From contig JABDHK010000019.1 in NCBI GenBank assembly GCA_012972835.1, positions 1-64,000 on the forward strand: 64,000 bases of DNA, read 5' to 3'. Positions 56,394 to 64,000 of the stretch are shown here, piece after piece; positions within the stretch are counted from its first letter, which is position 1; each line of letters begins with the position of its first letter. The position numbers were made by a program, and so were the translations under genes. The notes beneath the pieces are model-generated. The model was not told the DNA's origin. It saw nothing but the letters and a program-made list of their open reading frames with translations, and did no database searches. This DNA is from Chlorobiaceae bacterium. GTDB taxonomy: Bacteria > Bacteroidota > Chlorobiia > Chlorobiales > Chlorobiaceae.

Positions 56394-57950
56394 TCAAAAG
56401 CTCCAGAAATCGCGATCAAGGTTGCGGTATTGGATGGCCTGTATGAGATGCTTCATGGCAATTTGTTCACAATTGTCAAGGTCGGCAATGGTGCGGCTGA
56501 CCTTAAGGATCCGGTCGTGTGCCCTTGCAGAGAGATTCATGTTGTTCATGGCATCCATAAGTTTTTGTGAACTTTTTTTATCGAGCTGACAGAATCTCTT
56601 GATCAGCTTGGTGTTCATCTGGGCATTGCTATAAATTTTTTGTGATGCCAGGGCAGCAAACCGATCCTGCTGGATTTTTCTGGCTGATATGACCCTCTGT
56701 CGTATTGCCGATGAGTTTTCAGATGCTCCGGAGGAAAACAGGTCGGTGTTTTCAACTTTTGGCACATCAATATGGATGTCTATGCGGTCAAGCAGCGGGC
56801 CTGAAATTTTTGCAAGATAACGCTGGATCTGTTGGGGCGGAGCGGTCAAGTTACCGTCAGGATCTTTCAGTGCGCCAGCCGGGCTTGGATTCATGGCAGC
56901 TATAAGCATGAAGCCTGCGGGAAACCTTGTGGTGCCAGAGATTCTTGAAACGGTAACCTCTCTCTCTTCAAGGGGCTGGCGGAGCACTTCGAGGGCGTTC
57001 CGGGTAAATTCGGGGAGTTCATCAAGAAACAAAATGCCGTTATGGGCAAGGCTAACCTCTCCTGGCTTTGCTGTAGAGCCACCGCCGATCAGCGCGACAT
57101 TGCTTGTCGTATGGTGGGGGTTGCGGAATGGGCGAGTCACCATAAGAGGACTCTCTTTATCAAGAAGGTTGGAAACTGAATAGATTTTTGTGGTTTCAAG
57201 CGACTCTTCAAAGCTGAGAGGAGGCAGGATTCCGGATAACCCTTTTGCAAGCATTGTTTTTCCACTGCCAGGAGGACCGATCATTATAACATTATGACTG
57301 CCTGCCGCAGCAATTTCAAGTGCTTTTTTTGCTGCTCCCTGTCCCTTGATATCAGAAAAATCAACAGGGTATTCCTGTTCACTGTTAAACAACTCTGCAA
57401 TATTCACACTCACCGGAGTGAACTCCCTCGTTTCGTTTACCAGTTCAACGGTTTCATTCAGGGTTTCGACGCCATAGACCTTAATACCTGAATGTGATGC
57501 TGAAACAGCAACGGCTGCTTCAGGCGCGTTTGAGAGCGGCACAATTAAACGTTTAATGTGTTCCTTTCCCGCCATAATGGCTACCGGGAGCGCTCCGATA
57601 ATTCTTCTTACTGAACCGTCAAGGGCCAGTTCACCCATAATCAGAAGATCATCGAATTGGGGAGTGATAATCTGAAGTGAACCAAGAAGTCCAATGGCAA
57701 TAGGGAGATCGAATGCTGTCCCCTCTTTTTTTATATCTGCAGGTGCAAGATTGACCGTTATTTTTTTAGGAGGGATAGTAAATCCTGAATTTCTGATTGC
57801 CGTAAGAATTCTTTCCCTGCTCTCCCTTATAGCATTGTCCGGCAAGCCAACAACGGTAAAGGAAGGGATGCCTCCCGTTACGTTGGTTTCAACTGTAACC
57901 TTAATGGCGTCAATACCTGTCAGGGCTGCAGCGTTGAGAGTGGAGAGCAT
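56394..57950 (-). CDS. comM: YifB/ComM family magnesium chelatase-like ATPase
   Basis: The 518-residue protein has the N-terminal ChlI-type domain (VVGLPDNAIRESRERIL, ITVNLAPADIKKEGTAFDLP), an AAA+ core with Walker A MIGPPGSGKTMLAKGL and Walker B LFLDELPEF, and a C-terminal helical domain. ComM is a helicase that promotes branch migration of donor DNA in natural transformation; YifB-type proteins are widespread. It is not the bacteriochlorophyll magnesium chelatase. A competence role is inferred. Confidence 0.9.
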   Translation of the reverse strand: MLSTLNAAALTGIDAIKVTVETNVTGGIPSFTVVGLPDNAIRESRERILTAIRNSGFTIPPKKITVNLAPADIKKEGTAFDLPIAIGLLGSLQIITPQFDDLLIMGELALDGSVRRIIGALPVAIMAGKEHIKRLIVPLSNAPEAAVAVSASHSGIKVYGVETLNETVELVNETREFTPVSVNIAELFNSEQEYPVDFSDIKGQGAAKKALEIAAAGSHNVIMIGPPGSGKTMLAKGLSGILPPLSFEESLETTKIYSVSNLLDKESPLMVTRPFRNPHHTTSNVALIGGGSTAKPGEVSLAHNGILFLDELPEFTRNALEVLRQPLEEREVTVSRISGTTRFPAGFMLIAAMNPSPAGALKDPDGNLTAPPQQIQRYLAKISGPLLDRIDIHIDVPKVENTDLFSSGASENSSAIRQRVISARKIQQDRFAALASQKIYSNAQMNTKLIKRFCQLDKKSSQKLMDAMNNMNLSARAHDRILKVSRTIADLDNCEQIAMKHLIQAIQYRNLDRDFWSF

Positions 57951-58428
57951 AAAAAAATAGTTGAATAACCTTTTTACATATACGCAATTTATACAACTAT
58001 CAGCTTGTTTTCTAATTTGTTTTTTATTTCAGAGGAATACAATTCTATGAGGTGACTATTGAAGGTATTGTGGCATATCGAAGGGATAAAAAACAGATCC
58101 AGGAAAACGTTCATTTGATTCAAGAATAGAGAAGGAAAGTGATACGCGATGCGAAGAAATGTTTAGGGTCAAAGATATCCGGAGCCCAGAAAAAGTTGTA
58201 TTGTGTTACGCGATGACAATACAACTGATTGGTGTCAAGGGAGAATCGTTCATGTATGACAGGGTCGTTGGGTATCAGTTTATAACCGTATCTGAATAGT
58301 TGAATGGCTAAAGAGAGTGGGTGAGTGGCGCGAATATGACTTTGCCAATTGATGAGTAAAAAAAAATGAGGCTTTGTGAAAAGCCTCAATAGAATTAATA
58401 TTCCAATAAAACGCGATTAAAAAAGTAG
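57951..58428. other. Gene-free stretch
   Basis: About 480 AT-rich bases. A minus-strand frame at 58120-58389 and several short plus-strand frames (e.g. MTIQLIGVKGESFMYDRVVG near 58211) have no recognisable similarity and no ribosome binding sites. They may be debris of a small gene, but nothing can be called. Confidence 0.35.
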
Positions 58429-58743
58429 TTACTCTTGCACTCTGTACTGTTCAATGCTTTCGCCGTTTTTTTCAACGTCTTTAACCCAACCTGGTTTCGG
58501 GCCTCTGCCAACCCAATATTCATTCTCACTTTTCTTGTACTTAATGACAGATGGACTTTTTGTTGTCGCAGATTTAACTGCCTTTCCCTTCCGCTGAAGT
58601 TCATCGACTGTAATGTCGTAAATATCTATTTTTTCCCTAATATCTCTAATAATAGCAATTCGCTCGTTCTTGATGATCTCATCGGCTTCCCTTTGAAGCT
58701 CAGCTATTTGGGATTTGATTTCTGAAAGTTTGGTTGATGGCAT
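58429..58743 (-). CDS. H-NS-like nucleoid protein
   Basis: A 104-residue protein with an N-terminal coiled coil (KLSEIKSQIAELQREADEII) for oligomerisation and a C-terminal DNA-binding part (YWVGRGPKPGWVKDV) that matches the W-x-GRG-x-P-x-W core of H-NS family proteins, the loop that inserts in the minor groove. H-NS silences AT-rich, often foreign DNA. H-NS homologues are typical of Proteobacteria, so presence here hints at acquisition. AT-rich flanks on both sides may be its own targets. Confidence 0.8.
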   Translation of the reverse strand: MPSTKLSEIKSQIAELQREADEIIKNERIAIIRDIREKIDIYDITVDELQRKGKAVKSATTKSPSVIKYKKSENEYWVGRGPKPGWVKDVEKNGESIEQYRVQE

Positions 58744-59116
58744 AATTGATGTTAGTTAAAGTTGCTTAAATAATTCTTCATTGTAGAAGAATACAATCAA
58801 ATTTAATAAAAAATGAACAAACAAAATATTTTTTTTATGAAACAAGAGATGTATTCTGCAATACTCCAAATTATTCTTGTTTTAATTTCAGAAGAGTAAC
58901 AATAATTTGTCGATCCATTTCACTATTTGATCTTTGGCATCATCATGAGCATTGAAGCAATACAACTCCAGCCTTCTTCTCGGTTGATGCGTATAAATCG
59001 CTGGAAAACAAAGATAATAATAAGATAACTGACGCTAAAAAAAGATTATAAATCTTGACCATGTGAAGCGCCCTCCAAATAATTATTTATTTAGCATTAC
59101 TGATTTGTCTAATGTT
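58744..59116. other. AT-rich gene-free stretch upstream of the H-NS-like gene
   Basis: No gene supported. The sequence has long A and T runs, e.g. an AT-rich block at 58795-58840, and probably holds the promoter of the H-NS-like gene. Confidence 0.4.
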
Positions 59117-59173
59117 AACGACGCACCAATAAAAAACCCTCCATTAAGAAGGGCTTTTTATTGGTGCGTCGTT
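59117..59173. terminator. Long near-perfect inverted repeat, probable terminator
   Basis: AACGACGCACCAATAAAAA (59117-59135) pairs over 19 bases with TTTTTATTGGTGCGTCGTT (59155-59173), and the inner CCCT/AGGG extends the stem around a short loop. This is much longer than an ordinary terminator. It lies just past the stop of the secreted Arg/His-rich protein gene (59206) on the minus strand, with internal T-runs suited to termination. It could alternatively be a small mobile or palindromic element. Confidence 0.7.
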
Positions 59174-59205
59174 ATCTTTCTTTCTCAATAGCACAGTTTA
59201 CTCAT

Positions 59206-59694
59206 CTATCGATTGTGATCATTGCGTTGGTCACGGTTCTCTTCATGGCGTTGATCCCTGCCATCTCTACGGTCGTGTTCGTCATGCCGGTCCCTATTCT
59301 CCCAGTAATTGTGGTCATGTCTGCGATACTCTCTGTCTCGGAACCTTCTTATCTCTTCCCAACGATGTGCTCTTAGTGCATGCGGAAGCCTGTCAAAGCT
59401 GACGACAGCCCACGGTCCTCCGTAATAAGAGGAACTGTACCAATATCCGTCCCGGCTTATGTAATAGGAGCCATCGAAGTAGGCGAAATCATAAGGAGAT
59501 CCAACAGCGACTGAAAATCCAAGTTCAGGCACGTAAACAAATGTAGGTCTTGTTTCAATGACAAAATTCGGTCTATCCCCAACATTAACATGAATGCCTC
59601 CAACGCGAATACCGATATCCGCTTGAGCATTAACTGGTTGATGAGCAAAAAATAAAATTGTAATTCCTGCTGCCAGCAAGATGGTTTTTTTCAT
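59206..59694 (-). CDS. Secreted protein with a charged His/Arg/Asp-rich tail
   Basis: A 162-residue protein. Signal peptide: MKKTILLAAGITILFFAHQP, cleaved near residue 24. The mature N-terminal part has aromatic repeats (FDGSYYISRDGYWYSSSYYG) and LPHALRAHRWEEIRRFRD; the last ~45 residues are almost all Arg, Asp, His, Glu and Asn (DRRDGRDQRHEENRDQRND), a low-complexity tail. Similar proteins in Geobacter and Chlorobi have no assigned function; metal binding in the periplasm is a guess based on composition. Confidence 0.75.
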   Translation of the reverse strand: MKKTILLAAGITILFFAHQPVNAQADIGIRVGGIHVNVGDRPNFVIETRPTFVYVPELGFSVAVGSPYDFAYFDGSYYISRDGYWYSSSYYGGPWAVVSFDRLPHALRAHRWEEIRRFRDREYRRHDHNYWENRDRHDEHDRRDGRDQRHEENRDQRNDHNR

Positions 59695-59853
59695 GGTTAT
59701 TTGCGTGTTTTAACAATTATCAAAGCTAATCATACCTTCTGTCAAAGTTCAATGCTCTTTGTCTTACACCTTCTCTTTTTTCAGGTAGCAATGGGATTAT
59801 AATTTAATGGACGCTCATTTATTAATTTTCTGGTGCATCAATCGACAATTTAT

Positions 59854-62622
59854 TTAACCGGTTGTGCGCAATCCTCCTGATATGGCGTTGACTGTCAGAA
59901 ATAGTTCCATCAGCAGGGCGTCTGACTCTTTTTGCTGGCCAGAATCCTGCACTACCCGCCATTGTTTGAGCAGCTTGATTTGCTGATGGTGAAGCATGTT
60001 AAGTCCCTCACGACGGAGGGCAATAAATTTGTTGACATTAAGTCGCTGGGTTTCAAGGGGCTCAGCGAAAAGTATTTCGATATACTTTTTAGTTCGATGA
60101 TATTCGGTTTCGATCATACCGAGAATATTCTCCCTGATGGTGCTGTCACTGACCAGTGCCGAGTACTGGTGCATAATTTGCAGATCAGCCGATGCCATAC
60201 TTGTGTCGGCATTGCTGATAATGTAACGAAGAGGCGGCCATGCGTGGCTTCTGGCACGGATCTCATTGAAGCTTTCCGGAGCATTTATATGCAGAAACTC
60301 AAGCGCCGAGCCGACTCCGTACCAGCCTGACAGGGAAAAACGTGCCTGGTTCCAGCTGAAAACCCAAGGGATGGCTCGGAGGTCTTCAAGGCTTGTTTTT
60401 CCGCTTCTTCGTGAAGGTCGGGAGCCTATTCTTGTTGATTCAATAATATCAATAGGGGTGGCTTCACGGAAAAAGGTGAGAAAACCCTCTGTGCCGATCA
60501 GTTTTCGGTAAGCCTGGTAACTTTGTTCAGAGAGCATGTCCATCACTGCTTCAAGTGGGTGCACTCTTTTTTCTCCCTGCCGTTGTCTGATAAGGGATTC
60601 TGCTGTGCCGGCCATGAAGAGTTCAAGATTATAGACTGCACTGATGCGGTTGGCGTACTTCTGTGCAATGGTTTCACCTTGTTCGGTAAAGCACATTCCG
60701 GCATTAAAAGAGCCGTATGGTTGTGCCCTGATGAAACGGTGAGTTGGTCCTGCTCCCCGGCTGATGCTTCCTCCTCTTCCATGGAAGAACAGAATCTCTG
60801 TTTCACACTGTCTGCCGGCTTCAAGCAGTGCTTCCTGGGCGCGATAAAGCGTCCAGGTGCTTGCAAAAATGCCGCCATCCTTGTTGCTGTCGCTGTATCC
60901 GATCATAACCTTCTGGAGCTTTCTTTTTTTTCCAGTTGTTTTTTTTCGGAAATCGAGACTTCTTTGTGTGATCGGGTGGAGAAGAAATTCCTGCAGTATC
61001 GCAGGACTTTTCTTCAGATCCTCAATGGTTTCAAAGAGTGGAACGACAGGAAGTAAACAGGCATCTCCATCTTCGCACGGGGTCATCAGTCCGACTTCTC
61101 TTGCAAAAATATAGACGATGAGCAGGTCAGATACATTTCTTGTCATACTGACAATAAGAGAGCCAAAAGCATCTGTGCCGAATTTTTTGGTATGGTTCAC
61201 TAAAACCCTGTAGCAGGCAAGGACTGTTTCGGCTTCAGCTCCTGCAGTCATGTCGGGATGGGTAAATGGGCGGGGCGACTGAAGTTCCCGGTCAAGGAAG
61301 GCTCTTCTTGCAGGTTCATCCCAATTCAGGAAATCGTTGCCATTCATACCCGCAGCGGCCATAAGCTGGGAGAGGGCAAGCTCGTGAACGTGGCTGTTCT
61401 GACGGATATCAAGCGATCCGAGATGAAATCCAAAGGTTTGTACGATTCTGTAAACCGGTGCAACCTCCATGTCCGCGATATGCTGTGCACCGACAGCAAG
61501 CAGTGATTCTCTCAGAAGCGAGAGATCCTTCAGGAGTTCATCTGAACCAGAGTAGTGACGGGGTTCGCAGGTTTTTGTAATGGTCTCCGATAGCTCAGAA
61601 TCAAACGGTAGAGATGCGATAACAAGATTTAGAAACTGACGCCAGGGTTCATGCCGGTTTCTGTCAATAGCTTCATAACCACTCTGCCCAAGTTTTTTGC
61701 TGAGGATCTCTATTCGCACTGCAAGCTGTTCTGCTGGAGTCTGAAGTCTTTCGGAAAGGCTTAATTTTGAAGCAAGTTCCCTGAGATGACGCTGGACAAG
61801 TGCAAGTGCGTTTTGGCGCATATCGGCAAGAGTCTCTTCAGTAACGCTGGCGGTTACAAGTGGATGGCCGTCACGATCACCGCCAACCCAGCTGCCGAAG
61901 CTGAGGCCGGGCATATTGCGGGGGTCGGAAAGTTTGGCGGTATCAAATCCAGTTGCATTCCATGCCTGTATGAGCCGTTTGTCAAGCATGGGTAGAACTT
62001 CAGGGAATATATTATAGAGGTAGTGAATGACATTTCTCCGTTCAGCAGAAACCTGAGGTTTTTCAAAAAGGATCTCTCCGGTTCTCCACAGTCTTTCAAG
62101 GATGACCTTGATCTCATTGCGGATATCAAGCTGTTCAAGTGGAGTCCACATCTGGTTTTCCCGTTTGACCAGAAGCAGATAAAGCTGCCTGTGCTGTTCA
62201 AGCACGGTTTTCCGTTTTGCTTCGGTCGGATGTGCTGTCAGCACGGCATTGATGCTAACCTCAGGAAGCAGGGAGCAGATTGTTGTTTCCGGAATTCCAA
62301 GTTCACGGAAATGCAACAGGGCTTTACCCCAGAGGCCGGTGAGAAACGATAATCCGTTTTCAGCTTCTAGCGCACGCCGATTCTGGGCGGCTGAATTTTC
62401 TTCAGCCATATTGAGAAGCTGAAAAAAAATTGAAAATGCCTGAAGGGCGCGTTCGGTATTAGGATAGTTTTCAAGAGGCATTCCCGCATTCTGCCATGGG
62501 AGGTGCGCTGCAAGTTCATTCTCTCCAAGGTCACGGAGTATCTCCTGAAAACATTGGAGAAGAAAGAGAAAATCGCGTTCAGCTTTTTCAAAATCGATAA
62601 TACTGCTGGTTGATGTGATCAT
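59854..62622 (-). CDS. ppc: Phosphoenolpyruvate carboxylase
   Basis: Makes oxaloacetate from PEP and bicarbonate, the anaplerotic carbon-fixing step paired with ppdK in the same window. The 922 residues hold VLTAHPTEAKRKTVL (catalytic His), GYSDSNKDGGIFASTW, FHGRGGSISRGAGPTH and the C-terminal GGLRTTG (usual family end RNTG). All catalytic motifs look intact. It is divergent from pscC. Confidence 0.96.
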   Translation of the reverse strand: MITSTSSIIDFEKAERDFLFLLQCFQEILRDLGENELAAHLPWQNAGMPLENYPNTERALQAFSIFFQLLNMAEENSAAQNRRALEAENGLSFLTGLWGKALLHFRELGIPETTICSLLPEVSINAVLTAHPTEAKRKTVLEQHRQLYLLLVKRENQMWTPLEQLDIRNEIKVILERLWRTGEILFEKPQVSAERRNVIHYLYNIFPEVLPMLDKRLIQAWNATGFDTAKLSDPRNMPGLSFGSWVGGDRDGHPLVTASVTEETLADMRQNALALVQRHLRELASKLSLSERLQTPAEQLAVRIEILSKKLGQSGYEAIDRNRHEPWRQFLNLVIASLPFDSELSETITKTCEPRHYSGSDELLKDLSLLRESLLAVGAQHIADMEVAPVYRIVQTFGFHLGSLDIRQNSHVHELALSQLMAAAGMNGNDFLNWDEPARRAFLDRELQSPRPFTHPDMTAGAEAETVLACYRVLVNHTKKFGTDAFGSLIVSMTRNVSDLLIVYIFAREVGLMTPCEDGDACLLPVVPLFETIEDLKKSPAILQEFLLHPITQRSLDFRKKTTGKKRKLQKVMIGYSDSNKDGGIFASTWTLYRAQEALLEAGRQCETEILFFHGRGGSISRGAGPTHRFIRAQPYGSFNAGMCFTEQGETIAQKYANRISAVYNLELFMAGTAESLIRQRQGEKRVHPLEAVMDMLSEQSYQAYRKLIGTEGFLTFFREATPIDIIESTRIGSRPSRRSGKTSLEDLRAIPWVFSWNQARFSLSGWYGVGSALEFLHINAPESFNEIRARSHAWPPLRYIISNADTSMASADLQIMHQYSALVSDSTIRENILGMIETEYHRTKKYIEILFAEPLETQRLNVNKFIALRREGLNMLHHQQIKLLKQWRVVQDSGQQKESDALLMELFLTVNAISGGLRTTG

Positions 62623-62884
62623 TAGGCATAAAAATTCATTGTTTCAGTTGTACTGCCTGAAGTATTCTAAAAAATCAAGTGAGTAACAAATTATGTTTCA
62701 TTTCCTTGATCATTCATGACATTGAATGACAGCTAATGACGGGTATGCTCCTCATGTTTCATCAGATAGTGATTTATCAACACAACCTTTTTTTGTGGAT
62801 TCTGTTTGTCACCTTTACTATTTATGCTTATCTTACTACATAATTTTTTGGGTTAAGCCACTAACACCTAATTCATTACCTGTC

Positions 62885-63526
62885 ATGGACAACAAATCAA
62901 ATGGTAAGCTTATTGCTGTAGCGATAGGCGGGGCTGTCTTAATGGGGTCATTGTTTTTCGGGTTGTCATTTTTGACCGGGTACAAGGTGCCGGCTGAAAA
63001 CATTTCGGAATACCTGACTCCCTTGCGCTCCTTTGCGGGGTGGTTTTCGTTGATTTTTTGTGCCTCACTCATTATTATGGGTCTTGGCAAAATGTCATCA
63101 AGAATCAGTGATAAGTGGTTCTTGAGTTTTCCTCTCAGTATTATTGCGATTGTTGCCGTCATGTTTGCCTTACTGTGGCTCAGGCCTTCAGGGATTTTAC
63201 TGTCAACCACGGGGCGCACGACAACCCTGGATGGTAAATACATTCGTTCCGTCAAGGAGCTGTCTGCTTTTCTGGAAAAACCTGCAACAGGCATAAAAGC
63301 TCATCCAGTACCTGCCGGTTTTGACTTTGCAGCAGCAAAGACACTTACCGATGGACGCTGTAACAAATGCCATACGCTTGCATCAGTACAGGATGCTTTC
63401 AGAACCAAGTATAAGAAAACAGGGAAAGTCGATGTTGTTGTCACTCGAATGCAGACTAATGCTGGTTCAGGTATAACCCCGGATGAAGCAAAAACAATAG
63501 TCCTGTATCTTGAAAACAAGTTCTGA
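62885..63526 (+). CDS. pscC: Photosynthetic reaction centre cytochrome c-551
   Basis: PscC is the membrane-anchored monohaem cytochrome that re-reduces P840 in green sulfur bacteria, so it identifies the lineage. From ATG 62885 it has 213 residues (about 206 in C. tepidum). Three hydrophobic helices (residues ~11-30, 50-67, 79-99) precede the soluble haem domain, with CNKCH at 159-163 and the axial Met probably M189 in VVTRMQTN. The earlier codons of the frame from 62726 are not conserved. It is followed by a strong terminator, so it is a single-gene unit. Confidence 0.93.
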   Translation: MDNKSNGKLIAVAIGGAVLMGSLFFGLSFLTGYKVPAENISEYLTPLRSFAGWFSLIFCASLIIMGLGKMSSRISDKWFLSFPLSIIAIVAVMFALLWLRPSGILLSTTGRTTTLDGKYIRSVKELSAFLEKPATGIKAHPVPAGFDFAAAKTLTDGRCNKCHTLASVQDAFRTKYKKTGKVDVVVTRMQTNAGSGITPDEAKTIVLYLENKF

Positions 63527-63563
63527 TAGCTGCTGATTTCTCTGCTATTCCACTGTTCATAAT

Positions 63564-63600
63564 AAAAAAAGCCTCTGAGAGCTCCTCTGAGGCTTTTTTT
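63564..63600. terminator. Bidirectional intrinsic terminator
   Basis: GCCTCTGAG (63571-63579) faces CTCTGAGGC (63585-63593), a nine-base stem with one mismatch, flanked by A7 and T7. It ends pscC on the plus strand and queF on the minus strand. Confidence 0.85.
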
Positions 63601-63613
63601 ATCTCCCTATGTT

Positions 63614-63964
63614 TCAAAGGGAAGCACTATAGTGGACAGTGACAGTTTCAGTTATTCCGCCTCTTGCTTTCCATTCGGTTATTACGCTCAGTGATCTTGG
63701 CTGAAGGCAACTGACAAGGTCGTCAAGGATTCTGTTGGTGATATTTTCATAAAAAATACCGGTATTACGAAACTCGAGAAAATAGTATTTCAGTGATTTC
63801 AGCTCTATGCAGCTTTTATCGGGCACATAGCGGATTGTTATGGTGCCAAAATCCGGAAGTCCGGTTATAGGACACACCGAGGTAAATTCTGGGTTGACAA
63901 TCTCGATAGTGTACTCTCTGTCGGGATAGGTGTTGTCGAAGATTTCAAGGATTTCTTTTCTCAT
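63614..63964 (-). CDS. queF: NADPH-dependent 7-cyano-7-deazaguanine reductase
   Basis: Reduces preQ0 to preQ1 for queuosine in tRNA. The 116-residue short (YkvM/unimodular) form has the catalytic Cys31 in SVCPITGLPDFGTI and Asp38 in the same loop, the ELKSLKYYFLEFRNTGIFYE block and a C-terminal RGGITETV. All expected residues are present. It converges on pscC with a terminator between. Confidence 0.93.
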   Translation of the reverse strand: MRKEILEIFDNTYPDREYTIEIVNPEFTSVCPITGLPDFGTITIRYVPDKSCIELKSLKYYFLEFRNTGIFYENITNRILDDLVSCLQPRSLSVITEWKARGGITETVTVHYSASL

Positions 63965-64000
63965 CGTTTATCGGGGTTGATTTACTATTGATATCAGGAA

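Noticed and set aside
56394-57950. Bacteriochlorophyll magnesium chelatase subunit
   Set aside because: The domain order and motifs are those of YifB/ComM, which only share the chelatase-like AAA+ fold.
58120-58389. 89-codon minus-strand frame between comM and the H-NS-like gene
   Set aside because: No similarity or start signal; AT-rich flank only.
1-64000. CRISPR arrays, tRNA and rRNA genes
   Set aside because: No regularly spaced short repeats, no cloverleaf with TTCGA-type arm and no rRNA-like sequence was noticed.

Overview
The window is a stretch of chromosome from a green sulfur bacterium (Chlorobiaceae; Chlorobium/Pelodictyon-like). The diagnostic gene is pscC at 62885-63526, encoding the membrane cytochrome c-551 of the homodimeric P840 reaction centre. 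A fused LpxC/FabZ, a split carbamoyl-phosphate synthase large subunit, pyruvate phosphate dikinase, PEP carboxylase and acetyl-CoA synthetase fit an autotroph using the reductive TCA cycle with a Gram-negative outer membrane. Base composition looks close to balanced by eye, and no tRNA, rRNA or CRISPR array is visible.

Region 1-5700 is an accessory mosaic. In order it holds a partial gene end, a toxin-antitoxin module (588-1170) bracketed by two ~110-bp direct repeats, a terminase-small-subunit-like helix-turn-helix protein, a broken Rpn-type nuclease gene, a two-gene unit (DUF2188 protein plus a TIR/deoxyribosyltransferase-like protein, 2357-3231), a sulfotransferase fragment, a decayed IS4-family element, a DUF5397/VapD pair and an APS kinase with a late frameshift. 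Sulfotransferase debris and APS kinase suggest a former sulfation locus cut up by insertions. A NusG-like (UpxY-type) antiterminator follows without polysaccharide genes next to it in this window.

Region 6500-30000 is mainly core metabolism and maintenance: MFS transporter, uvrA, ppdK, an orphan BmpD-like permease, elbB, an isochorismatase-like hydrolase, lpxK with a DUF374 acyltransferase, purD, a JAMM protease, the N-terminal half of carB, trpC, rpe, an Omp85 protein, an M23 peptidase, polA and pheA. Region 29885-38000 has yebC-ruvC, a CDP-alcohol phosphatidyltransferase, a selfish-looking AAA-ATPase/nuclease gene, lpxC-fabZ, suhB and tspO, with small remnants that look like diguanylate cyclase C-termini in two intergenic gaps.

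Region 38200-43100 is mixed: a lipoprotein, a secreted cyclophilin coupled to a sterol-desaturase-like enzyme, a rhodanese and an SDR protein. The last of these look G/C-rich at third codon positions, and a duplicated gene end brackets the SDR gene. Region 43300-64000 returns to core genes: acsA, leuS, pnp, rsmI-panC, an orphan OppF-like ATPase with sppA, a DcaP-like porin, comM, an H-NS-like protein, ppc, pscC and queF.

The most unusual signal is that the only two outer-membrane beta-barrel genes in the window (Omp85 at 22721 and the porin at 54958) each carry a 10-base A/T homopolymer near the 5' end, and in both cases the reading frame is off by one exactly there. This suggests slippage-controlled expression of surface proteins, although sequencing error is not excluded. 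The DUF2188/TIR-like pair is the best candidate for an uncharacterised defence unit.
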